Positions 11,700 through 20,709 of a stretch of 64,000 bases of DNA are shown here, piece after piece. Numbering within the stretch: the stretch's first letter is position 1; each line of letters begins with the position of its first letter. The DNA comes from Cryptomeria japonica. Taxonomy: Eukaryota; Streptophyta; Pinopsida; Cupressales; Cupressaceae. Below the pieces are notes generated by a model. It did not search any database, was not told the origin of the DNA, and saw only the letters and a program-made list of their open reading frames with translations. Both the position numbers and the translations under genes were made by a program. The stretch covers positions 289,849,957 through 289,913,956 of the forward strand of contig NC_081410.1 in assembly GCF_030272615.1 (NCBI RefSeq), read 5' to 3'.

Positions 11700-12940
11700 T
11701 AACTATGTACCATTAAGAGAGAACCCCATGAGTTCATGGCTGACTTCAACTATAGATTTCAAAATGCCTAGGATAGGATCCTAGTATTGGTGAAGCCCTC
11801 TTTAAATCATGCTTTATTGTATTTTCTTAGGGATTTAAATAATGATTATTTTGCAATGATTCAGTCAATGGGAGGAGATTATCTTCTGGAAGCTTATGAC
11901 ACTAGCATAAGGGGAAAAAAATTCTTAATACAAGCTGGGAAGTTATCTCCTAGACCTCCAATACCCTTGTTTCTAGATGCTCATGTACAACAACCTATGT
12001 TGGCACCCATACCAATGACATCAACAAGGCAATTTCTCACACTTGCACCAACTCCACCACCTTCTAAAATTCAAGAGCTCGGGGCTTCTTTGGAGGCTTC
12101 AATGCAAAAAATGAGCCAACAAATGCAAGGGTTTGGAAATGAATTAGTTTCAATCAAAAGGCAATTGCCACAGGCTAACAAAGGTTCCTATCAATCATCA
12201 AATCAAGTCTATCAATAGAATAAATCTAACTTTCAAGGGTAAAACCAATGGAGTAATGCTAGACCCTTGAATAGGTTGAATCCCATGGCTCCAAGAACCT
12301 CAAAAGCATTGATACCAATGAAAAACATCTTTCTCAAGAGAAAGATTGGTGTAATCAATGCAATTAGCCACATAATTAGACCTCATATCAGAATGGTGAG
12401 TTAGCTCAGGTGTTAGTGGCATAGAATGAACCATCTTCTTCTGGGAAACAACCATTTAGTGACTGTCCAAATCATGCACAAGTAGATTCTTCTCTCATGA
12501 ATTGGAAGGAGGTTGATTTTTTTGGTATAAATCAGATTAATAGTACCTCTATGGCTAGCAATACTAGATCTAAGAAGAGGACCATAGATCCTAATACAAC
12601 TACCATAGCAACCCAAGTTTCACAAGCTACAAATCAAGCTTCAACACCAAAGACATCTAATAAAAGGAAGGTGATCGAAATAAAGAGAAAGATTTGACAC
12701 ATTATTTCAAGAAGGGAGAACCACCTAAGGCTCCTACAATGTCAAAAGAAGATCTTGTCACTACAAAGGCTTTCCCTAAGGTTATGGTTCCATTCAGTAG
12801 AGTGGAGAAAAAGAAGAAAGCCATCCTTAAAGTCTCCATGTGGGATGCTCTTTATATCCCATTCCAAAGAGACCTACTTCAAGAGGCCTTGAAGAACATA
12901 AATTTTACAAAGGTGACATTAGAAGGTTGCAACTCTTGAA
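11700..12940 (+). pseudogene. Ty3/gypsy Tat-type gag remnant
   Basis: The plus strand encodes pieces of a gypsy Gag, the structural protein that packages element RNA. The best part (11787-12218) shows ALLYFLRDLNNDY, SMGGDYLLEAYD and LIQAGKLSPRPP, an arrangement typical of gypsy Gag downstream of the capsid core. It is followed by a segment with predicted helix (LEASMQKMSQQMQGFG) and a Ser/Gln-rich tail. An in-frame stop precedes 11787 after FNYRFQNA. More frame changes occur near 12220, 12490 and 12694, where charged, Lys-rich fragments continue. I see no intact CCHC knuckle. It is followed in order by protease and RNase H, which supports a single degraded element. No start can be assigned. 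Confidence 0.75.
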
Positions 12941-12954
12941 CTCTGACAAGTTTA

Positions 12955-13380
12955 GTGAATCCTTTAGATTCAAAGAATTCAATAAAAATCAATAATACTC
13001 CTCCCTTCTATCTTTCCTTAATCATAGGAAATAATCTTGTCCATAATTGTATGATAGATAGTGGGGCTAGTGGTTTAGTTATGCCTAAGGGAGTAGCTAA
13101 CCACCTAGGGATCAAATATGAGCCTATATCAAGAGGTGTTGTAAAACTTGATGGCACATCAATTCAGACTGTGGGGGTCATTAAGGACCTAAATTTGACC
13201 TTGCATGCCTGCTCAAGTTGCAATGTATTGCAAGATATCTCAGTCATTGACCTCCCTACCTACTTTTTCATTTGTCTATCTAGGGAGTTCACTGCTAAGA
13301 TAGGTGGTTACCTATCTTCTAATTGGTCTCACATATTGTTTAGAACAACCTGTATGGTAAAAAAGTTACCATTAAGGTAG
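12955..13380 (+). pseudogene. Retropepsin-like protease of the Tat-type element
   Basis: The aspartic protease would mature Gag and Pol. The catalytic motif MIDSGASGLVMP is at 13051-13086, with the Asp codon at 13057, preceded by PPFYLSLIIGN. It is followed by VVKLDGTSIQTVGV and a hydrophobic core typical of gypsy proteases. Retroviral-type proteases are single-Asp and work as dimers. The reading frame is lost after about 13355, where the next linker continues in another frame. Its position just upstream of an RNase H domain matches the arrangement at 46.6-47.5 kb. Confidence 0.85.
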
Positions 13381-13640
13381 AGCCTATTGCCAAAGATCAC
13401 AATGAGCCCTATATCCCAAGCCCTATTAACATGAATTTCTCTCTATGTGAGGAGAAAGAAGATGTTTCAGTTAGAGAGCCTACAACTCAATTGGAAGAAG
13501 TTCATAATTGCCTACTTGATGAATGTGCAAATGCTTTTCAGTTTGATCTCATTGATGAGGTCAATGGTACCAGCCTTGGTAAATGTATTGTATTCATGAG
13601 GAAGACACCTTTATTCCCAATCTTTTAAAGGAAATCAATG
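13381..13640 (+). pseudogene. Linker between protease and RNase H
   Basis: This acidic linker fragment (MNFSLCEEKEDVSVRE at 13431) has no recognised domain. A frame change around 13590-13620 carries translation into the RNase H frame. It is interpreted only as polyprotein spacer. Confidence 0.5.
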
Positions 13641-14012
13641 ATATACATGGACTGTGGGATATGTTCTTTGATGTCTCAAGGAATAAAAATGGTGTAGGGG
13701 TTGGTGTACTACTGATTTATCCTAAAGTGAAGAAATACTACTTTTTATTCAGACTTCATTTTAGCTGCACTAATAATGTAGCTAAGTATGAAGCTTTGAT
13801 TTCAGGTCTCCAAACGACACAAAGAAGAGGGAAAAAATCCTTAAGTGTGCATGGAGATAGTGAGTTGGTTTTGAATCAGATTAGATCTCAAAGCATCACA
13901 AAGAACAAACTTCTCAATTCCTACAAACATAGAGCGTGGGAGCTAATTAAAGGGTTTGAAGCCTTCAATATTTATAGTGTCCCTAGAAATTAGAATAAAC
14001 ATGTTGATAGAC
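13641..14012 (+). pseudogene. RNase H-like domain placed directly after protease (Tat 'aRNH')
   Basis: RNase H cleaves RNA in RNA-DNA hybrids. Three acidic positions can be seen: MFFDVSRNKNG (first Asp), AKYEALISGL (Glu) and VHGDSELV (Asp). The fourth, KHVDRL, falls after an in-frame stop near 13992. The pattern and spacing match the extra archaeal-type RNase H reported in plant Tat-lineage gypsy elements. No RT follows. Coding similarity fades around 14190, in the linker that precedes RT in the related element at 47.5 kb. This element is therefore truncated before RT. Confidence 0.8.
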
Positions 14013-14195
14013 TAGAGGCAGTAGGTGCTTAACATGACATTCCATCTCATGTTGCAGTAGAGAAAGAAGATCAAATCAAACTTGTGGTGAGACCTCTAGT
14101 ACTTCATAACCAAGTGAAATGGTAGGTCTTTGACTCAAATCAGCAAATTGTGAACTTTTTATAAGATGAGGAAGAATTGGATAAAAGTGTGGATC
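14013..14195 (+). pseudogene. Truncated pre-RT linker
   Basis: Short interrupted pieces such as VFDSNQQIVNF resemble the linker at 47.5-47.7 kb (there WQVFDDDRDLL). The resemblance stops close to 14195, where the sequence changes abruptly to 'tgtgtcacacctag', marking the break. Confidence 0.5.
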
Positions 14196-14639
14196 TGTGT
14201 CACACCTAGAGCTAATCCATGTGATCCGACCAAAAGCATTCTAGCCAGAAGGGTTCCAACCAGACCAATGTGGCATTCATGTGGCATCAGCATGGCAAAG
14301 AGGCTTTGGTCAGAAGGGTTCTGATCGAAACCCCTTTGCTATATAAGCTGCAAAAAAGAATGTTCGCCACATTTTTTACTAACTGGCTTAGAGTTTAGCA
14401 GCTAACGAGAAGAAGGGGGAAATAAATTAGTGTTTTAATATTAATATTTTAGTTTTTTTTCATAATTTTGTATAGTTTTTAGTTTTTTAGTTTTTTAATG
14501 CTTAATAATATATCAATTTTAAAAAAATTCAATGCTTGATAATATATTAGTTTTAAAATTAATTAAAGGTTAAAAATTTTTAAGAGTTAAAATCTTTGAT
14601 TGCTTAATTATTTATAAATGTTGTACACATATACAATTA
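14196..14639 (+). promoter_or_regulatory. Possible LTR start with TATA box
   Basis: A break in the Tat polyprotein is followed by 'tgtgtcacacctagagc', a typical plant LTR start. A perfect 'ctatataagc' TATA box lies at 14339-14348. After about 14400 the sequence becomes T-rich without genes, then passes into the palindromic array. No partner LTR is found in the window, so the LTR call is tentative. It suggests that the array may sit inside or next to an LTR. Confidence 0.4.
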
Positions 14640-15435
14640 GATGTTAAAATGTTATCCTATGACCCCTTAGCACATACTAGGACCTCTTAAGACACTTAGC
14701 AGAACTTAGTACATCCTAGGACCTTTTAAGACATCATACAGTCCCTTAGTACATCCTAGGAGCTATTAAGACATGAATGACCCCTTAATACATCCTAAAT
14801 ATTTTAACCCCTTTTAACATTCTAGCATGTATAACATGAAACCCCATAAGACCCCTTATGTTTGTAATGAACCCTTATGACCTTTAATGACTCCTTAAGA
14901 CCCCTTATGATACCTAATGATCTCTACTAACCCCATATGACCCAATAGGATCATCTAGTGTCATAAGGGATCATATGGTGTCATTAGGGTTCATATGGGG
15001 TCATAAGGGCCTACACATGTTTGTGTGGCCCCTTATGACCCCTAACGACACCATATGAACCCTTAGAACACCATATGACCCCATAGGATCATAGTGTCCT
15101 AGGGGGTCATATGGGGTCCTAAGAGGCCAACCATGTGTTTTAACACATGTGACCCCTTAGGACCCCATATGACCCCTTTTAATGTCCTAGTAGATGCAAA
15201 ATAACTCTTAGGACACCATTGACCCCATAGGGTTATATAATGTCCTAAGGGGTCATATGGGGTCCTAAGGGGCTATACATGTGTGACCCCTTAGGACCCC
15301 ATATGACGCCTTTTAAACTACTAGTAGATACAATATACCTCTTAGGACACCATTTGACCCCATAAGGTCATATAATGTCATACGAGGTCACACCTTAGGA
15401 GCCCATATGAAACCTTTTAAAGTCCTAGTAGGTAC
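14640..15435. repeat. Palindromic tandem array, segment 1
   Basis: This is the left segment of an array built from words such as 'ccttaggaccccatatgac' and their reverse complements. A clear long palindrome spans about 15108-15180: arms 'ggggtcctaa...' and '...ccttaggacccc' flank a loop around 'tttta'. The first part (14780-15130) resembles 29400-29790, a higher-order repetition. The segment ends at the 'ggtac' target site of the 3.7 kb element. Confidence 0.9.
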
Positions 15436-16256
15436 TGTTTATGGTGAAAATGGATACAACAATATTGAAAGACTAAATAGATTCAACCACAAAACCCTAG
15501 CCTAACAATAACAAAAATCCATCATAACATATGAAGATTACCTAAGACAATGCAAATCAAATGAAATCACAAAGATTATACCATCAAATGTCCAATAGGG
15601 TTTGGATCTCCATTCTTCCTATCTCCATTGATCTTGCTTGATATATTTACTCTCAGATTTTATATGTGCACAAGAACTCAACAAAGAACAGAAATGTGGT
15701 TGCAAGTAGGCTTGATTGCATATGCAAGTTCGAAAGCATAGTCAGGGCTGAATGCATAGTGAGTTAGTCAGGATGCATAGATTGATTAAAATGATTGATT
15801 AGGGTTGATAATGAAGGAAGCATCTCCTTATATAGGAGACACTATAAGAAATGGAGGGATAAGATTGAGAGGTGTAAAAGATAAATGGTCGGCTATGATT
15901 AAAGGGTAGGTAAAAGAAATAATAAAATAATGAGAGGGTAGGTAGTGTAGGAATTAAGAGACGAATGACATGTGTCATAGATGGAAAAGGCTAATGAATT
16001 AATTAAATAAATAAAGATTCATTTAATTAATAGAGGAAGTGGGATCAATTAAATAAATAAGATATTTATTTAATTTAGAAAAAGGATAATTTAAATAAAT
16101 AAATGTATTTATTTAAATGAGAAATAAGGCTAGAAGAGGATAAAAGAATTAATTAAATAAATAAAGATTTATTTAATTAATAGAAGAATTAGGCTAAAAT
16201 AATTAAATAAATAAAGATATTTATTTAATTAGACATGACAATTTTAGGTGTCTACA
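15436..16256 (-). repeat. 3' LTR of the 3.7 kb element
   Basis: In plus orientation it begins 'tgtttatggtgaaaa' and ends 'ggtgtctaca'. The right part (15950-16240) has several 'attaaataaataaagattta' type blocks. It matches 18335-19155 closely. Confidence 0.93.
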
Positions 16257-16271
16257 TTTTGCCCCCCTTTG
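16257..16271 (-). other. Polypurine tract of the 3.7 kb element
   Basis: The minus strand reads 'aaaggggggcaaaa' directly before the LTR start 'tgtagacacc'. This is the position where plus-strand DNA synthesis starts, and the same context is found at 31189-31202. Confidence 0.8.
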
Positions 16272-17370
16272 AGACAATGCAGCTTGTTGCGTTGTTTCAA
16301 AGAAGATAATATGAACTGATACAAAGTTGCCCCAAGATGGGAATGATAGAGGACACAATGTTGATGAGGACTCAATGTTTGTAAGTGTTTAGACTCAAAA
16401 TGACTCCAAGAAAAGTGTGTTGTTTGATGTAAGAATGTTTTGCATACACTTGAAGACACAAAAGACACAATGTTTTAATGTTTGGTCTTGAATGTTTGAT
16501 TGTTCAAAATAAGACAAGCACAATTCTTATGGTTGGCCAGGACAATAGTTGTTGATCCCACATGGAGTTTCCCCCGAGGCTACGCTATTCAAAGTGGATA
16601 CTTAGATGCTTGACCCCACTGGCTCCACCCTCGGCACTCACTTCTTGAGGTAGCCAAGCATCAATCCCCTTGAAAACTCCTTGTGGTGAACTTTGTATCT
16701 CTACTAAGAACCATATGTGTGTGGGCCGCTACCAGAGGTCTGACCTCTTGCCCCAACAACTAGAAGGATTTTGGCTTCTAAAACAAAAAGGTGCTAGTAA
16801 GGGCATCCACTTGTGTGTTCATACATGCGGCACTTTCAGCTTTGTAAATACAGAAGGCTCACAACTGGTAGGGGTTACACCCTACAACTGATCAAATAAA
16901 TTTGATCAAACGGGTTTATGGGGAGACATAGTGTCGGTATGAACTAATCAGCACACGTTATCCATAGTTTTCACCATGAATACAGTTGTTTATAGTGGTT
17001 TGGAAGAAGATGGCTTTTCTTTTGCTACCACTTGGGCCATTCTCTCCTCACTAGTAATCCTAATGACCACATGGGGAGACAGGCCCTCTAAAGATGAAAC
17101 AAAAAAAGCATATTGCTCAGGACACAAAAGACAATGGTTCAATTTTAGTGCACCAATTGAAATGTTTTCTAGTCTATGAGAACAAGGAACACAAAGAAGA
17201 TCAAAAACCCTTGCCAAGGTCCTACAACAAAGATTTGTTAGTAGTTTGGATTGTTTCAAATGATCACCCCTTTCTGCAAGCACACAAGTTAGGTAAATTT
17301 TAGATCCAAAAGACTTTGTGAAATAGGGGCCCTCAACAATGCATTTTGTTGACCAATTCAAAGATCTGAT
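16272..17370 (-). other. Non-coding internal region of the 3.7 kb element, 3' part
   Basis: The part next to the polypurine tract resembles 31203-31280 of the coding Tat relic ('gagacaatgcagcttgt'). The open frames here (for example 16670-16891 and 16990-17361) are not similar to gag, pol or any family I know and overlap on both strands. I take them as chance frames. Confidence 0.6.
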
Positions 17371-17396
17371 TCATCATAAAAAAAGATCACTTGTAA

Positions 17397-18290
17397 AATT
17401 TTAAGAGATTTCCAGAAATGTAAGAAAATCCAAAAAAATTGCTAATTTGCTCCAAAAATTAATTTTTTATGAAAAGTCTTAAAAAATTCATATAAAATGC
17501 AAAATCAATCCAAAAAATCTGAAATTTTTACTGGAGAGTCCTGATGTTCTTCCAAACTTGCATAAAATTTTTTTTGCAACAAATCCAACCAGTTTGTGAG
17601 ATATGAGTAAAATAATGCAAAACCCTAATTTTCAAAGATCCAATTTTTTGAGGAATGATTTTGCATCAAATTTAAAATCACAAAAAATAGATCCTGTATA
17701 TAATTCTGAGATATTTCCAAAAATGTAAGAAAATCTGAAAAATTCTCTAATTTGCTCTCAAAATTAATTTTTAATGAAAACTCATAAAAAATTCATATAA
17801 AATGAAAATTTGAACTTTTTACTAAATCTTGCTGATACTTTTCCTGACCTACACAAAATATTTGATGCAAAAAATCAAAGCCGTTTGTGAGATCTGATCA
17901 AAATAAGGAAAAACCCTAATTTTTAAAGATCCAATTTTTTAGGAAAATATTTTGCATCAAAATTAAAATCACAAAGAACAGATCCTGTGTATAATTATGA
18001 GAGATTTCCAAAAATGTAAGAAAATCCAAAAAATTAGCTAATTTACTCTCAAAATTATTTTTTTTAAGAAAAATCATAAAAAATTCGTAGAAAATTAAAA
18101 TATGCTCCAATAGATCTGAATTTTTTTTTTGAGAGCTCCTGATACTGTCTTCAACCTGCAAAAATAATTTGGTGCAAAAGATCAAATCTCTCCAAGATCT
18201 TGATTTTGTGTCCAAAACCCTAGCTGCACAAGGTTATTCTCCAAATTGTTTTACAAAACAGTAATATAGGGTTAGAAAAATCTGCAAAAA
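17397..18290. repeat. Three tandem copies of a ~295 bp AT-rich unit
   Basis: Copies start near 17404, 17707 and 18000, each with 'agatttcca.aaatgtaagaaaatc' type sequence. Each goes on to 'attcatataaaat' and ends in 'aaaaccctaattttcaaagat' or a decayed form. They occupy the leader side of the element, between the PBS and the body, and do not encode protein. Confidence 0.85.
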
Positions 18291-18313
18291 ACACAAATCT
18301 AACAAAAATCCAT

Positions 18314-18332
18314 GTCCCACGGGGCGTGCCAA
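18314..18332 (-). other. Primer binding site of the 3.7 kb element
   Basis: The minus strand reads 'ttggcacgccccgtgggac' just inside the 5' LTR (18335-19155). This is a PBS type found in plant Tat/Ogre elements. I do not assign the tRNA. Confidence 0.75.
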
Positions 18333-18334
18333 AA

Positions 18335-19155
18335 TATTTATGGTGAAAAGTGGAAACAACAATATTGAAAGACTAAATGAATTCAACCACAAAACCCTAG
18401 CCTAACAACAACAAAAATCTACCATAACATATGAAGATTACCTAAGACAATGCAAATCAAATGAAATCACAAAGATTATACCATCACATGTCCAATAGGG
18501 TTTGGATCTCCATTCTTCCTATCTCCATTGATCTTGCTTGATATATTTGCTCTCAGATTTTATATGTGCACAAGAACTCAACAAAGAACAGAAATGTGGT
18601 TGCAAGTAGGCTTGATTGCATATGCAAGTTCGAAGCGTAGTCGGGGCTAAATGCATAGTGAGTTAGTTAGGATGCATAGATTGATTAGAATGGTTGATTA
18701 GGGTTGATAATGAAGGAAGCATCTCCTTATATAGGAGACACTATAAGAAATGGAGGGATAAGATTGAGAGGTGTAAAAGATAAATGGTCAGCTATGATTA
18801 AAGGGTAGGTAAAAGAAATAATAAAATAATGAGAGGGTAGGTAGTGTAGGAATTAAGAGTTGAATGACATGTGTCATAGGTGGAAAAGGCTAATGAATTA
18901 ATTAAATAAATAAAGATTCATTTAATTAATAGAGGAAGTGGGATCAATTAAATAAATAAGATATTTATTTAATTTAGAAAAAAGATAATTTAAATAAATA
19001 AATGTATTTATTTAAATGAGAAATAAGGCTAGAAGAGGATAAATGAATTAATTAAATAAATAAAGATTTATTTAATTAATAGAAGAATTCGGCTAAAATA
19101 ATTAAATAAATAAAGATATTTATTTAATTAGACATGACAATTTTAGGTGTCTATA
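18335..19155 (-). repeat. 5' LTR of the 3.7 kb element
   Basis: This is a copy of 15436-16256, with the terminal TG changed to 'ta' in plus orientation and CA changed to 'ta' at the right edge. By eye there are only a few differences per hundred bases, so the insertion is moderately recent compared with the surrounding array. Confidence 0.93.
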
Positions 19156-19405
19156 GGTACAACATACCCCTTAGGACACCATATGACATGGGTTCCTAAG
19201 GGGTCATATGGGGTCCTAAGGGGCCACACGTGTTCTAACACATGTCTAGCCCCTTAGGACCACATATGACCCCTTAGGAAACTGTATGACCCTATGGGGT
19301 CATATGTTGTACCTACTAGGACTTTAAAAGGGATCATATGGGGTCCTAAGGGGCCACACATACACATGTTTGGCCCCTTAGGGTGGCCCCTTAGGACCCC
19401 GTATG
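19156..19405. repeat. Palindromic tandem array, segment 2
   Basis: This short array segment lies between the two inserted elements and continues the unit interrupted at 15435. It has a palindrome at about 19200-19272 with arms around 'ggggtcctaaggggccac' and its complement, and loop 'gttctaac'. It ends at 'gtatg', the target site of the next element. Confidence 0.9.
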
Positions 19406-20328
19406 TGTTGGAAACCAATAACACTGAGAGGGGGGGTGAATCAGTGTTATACCAGAATAAAAAATTTTAGCGTTAACAAAAAATTCATGCACCAATCGGT
19501 ATACCAATATAAACAAAATTGAAAGAAGTAAATAAACCAATAAGCCAAACACATAAATGAGAACCATAACACATAGTTTTATACATGGAAAACCTCAATG
19601 AGAAAAAACCACAGTGGGATTTGTGACCCACGATTTCAATTCACTGGCCATATGAAGAGATATTACAATATATGATGGGCCTACACTTGCAAGAAGGCTT
19701 ACAGCCTAGACCACACTGCCCAATCACAATAGGAGCCTCATTGACTACATAAAATTCCAGACAACAATCCAGAGAAGTATGAACTGCTAAGATAGCATCT
19801 TCTATGTCATAATATAGTTCCGGTTTAAGCTTTGTCTATTCTGATTGAAACCCTAAACCCCTTTACTAGAATAACCCTTACAATGAATTCCTCACATACA
19901 TAGTCTCTCTGAATAATTACATTTGCATATCCATCACCATATTCCTATCCTTCATCTATGTCAAAATGATCTAATCAATCTAATCAATCTACCCTATATA
20001 CCCTATACAAATTTATGCCTTATGTCGATATATACAATATCAGATTACATGTTGGCCATATAACATAAATGAATAAACATTAAAACAAGTTGCCGATGTT
20101 GGATCCAAGATAAGTTGGCCTCCAATACCGATAACCTTTACTATACCATGTTAGCCTACATTGTCAGTGACCAAAGAAATCTTCTTGATCTATCGGTGTC
20201 GGTGTCGGTGCAGAATCTATGAAGTGCTTGTTGGTACACAATATGAAGTCGGAACCCAAAATCATGTTGCCATGTTTCCATCAATGACAACATAGTGAAA
20301 CCAACCAATAGAGTGTCAATTTCCAACA
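19406..20328 (-). repeat. 3' LTR of the 7.9 kb element
   Basis: In plus orientation it begins 'tgttggaaaccaataacac' and ends 'gtcaatttccaaca'. Near the left edge it carries 'gagagggggggtgaatcag', whose complement matches the end of the LTRs at 53580 and 59429. A short 'cggtgtcggtgtcggtg' run lies near 20195. Confidence 0.93.
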
Positions 20329-20342
20329 ATCTCCCCCTGTGG
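20329..20342 (-). other. Polypurine tract of the 7.9 kb element
   Basis: The minus strand reads 'cacagggggagat' directly before the LTR start 'tgttgg'. The same 'agggggagattgttgg' junction occurs at 59418-59433. It is the well-known context of Copia SIRE/Maximus elements. Confidence 0.8.
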
Positions 20343-20709
20343 CATTGATGGCAACACTCATGTGAAAAATGGTTATGGTTTCATCTATCAGTTTCATCCT
20401 GCCATGCTCCCCCTGAGCTGAATATGGAAAATACTCCATATATCCAAAATTCCAAAAAATTTGTAACTCCCCCTAATGTATGCAACTCTTTCATTCTTTT
20501 TCACATCTATACTACTCCCCCTTTGACATCAATGCCCAAATTTTTTTTTTCAAAGAATACGTACTGTACACTGAATACCTCCAAAAATGTCTTACCGAAG
20601 CTTGACCAGTTTCAAGACTTCCAGATAAGATTTCTCCAGTAATTCCACATAAGTATCCCAGTCGGTTTTGAATGTGTCAAAGATAGATACAAGACCAATC
20701 AATAAATAT

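Larger units (their letters stand above)
15436..19155 (-). mobile_element. Complete 3.7 kb non-autonomous LTR element, Tat/Ogre type
   Basis: Two 821-base LTRs (15436-16256 and 18335-19155) flank about 2.1 kb of DNA without coding capacity. The flanking target-site duplication is exact: 'ggtac' at 15431-15435 and 19156-19160, which rejoins an array unit reading 'taggtacaacatacc'. The minus orientation follows from the PBS (18314-18332) next to the right LTR and the polypurine tract (16257-16271) next to the left LTR. Lacking gag and pol, it must have used proteins in trans. Its LTR sequence is clearly related to the LTR at 30436-31188 of the coding Tat relic, which makes that family the likely helper. 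Confidence 0.93.

Noticed and set aside
16990-17361. 123-codon minus-strand frame inside the 3.7 kb element
   Set aside because: No similarity to Gag or any family I know, it overlaps plus-strand frames, and its element shows no other coding sequence.
20190-20215. Telomere-like or minisatellite run 'cggtgtcggtgtcggtg'
   Set aside because: Only two to three units inside an LTR, and it does not match the plant telomere repeat.
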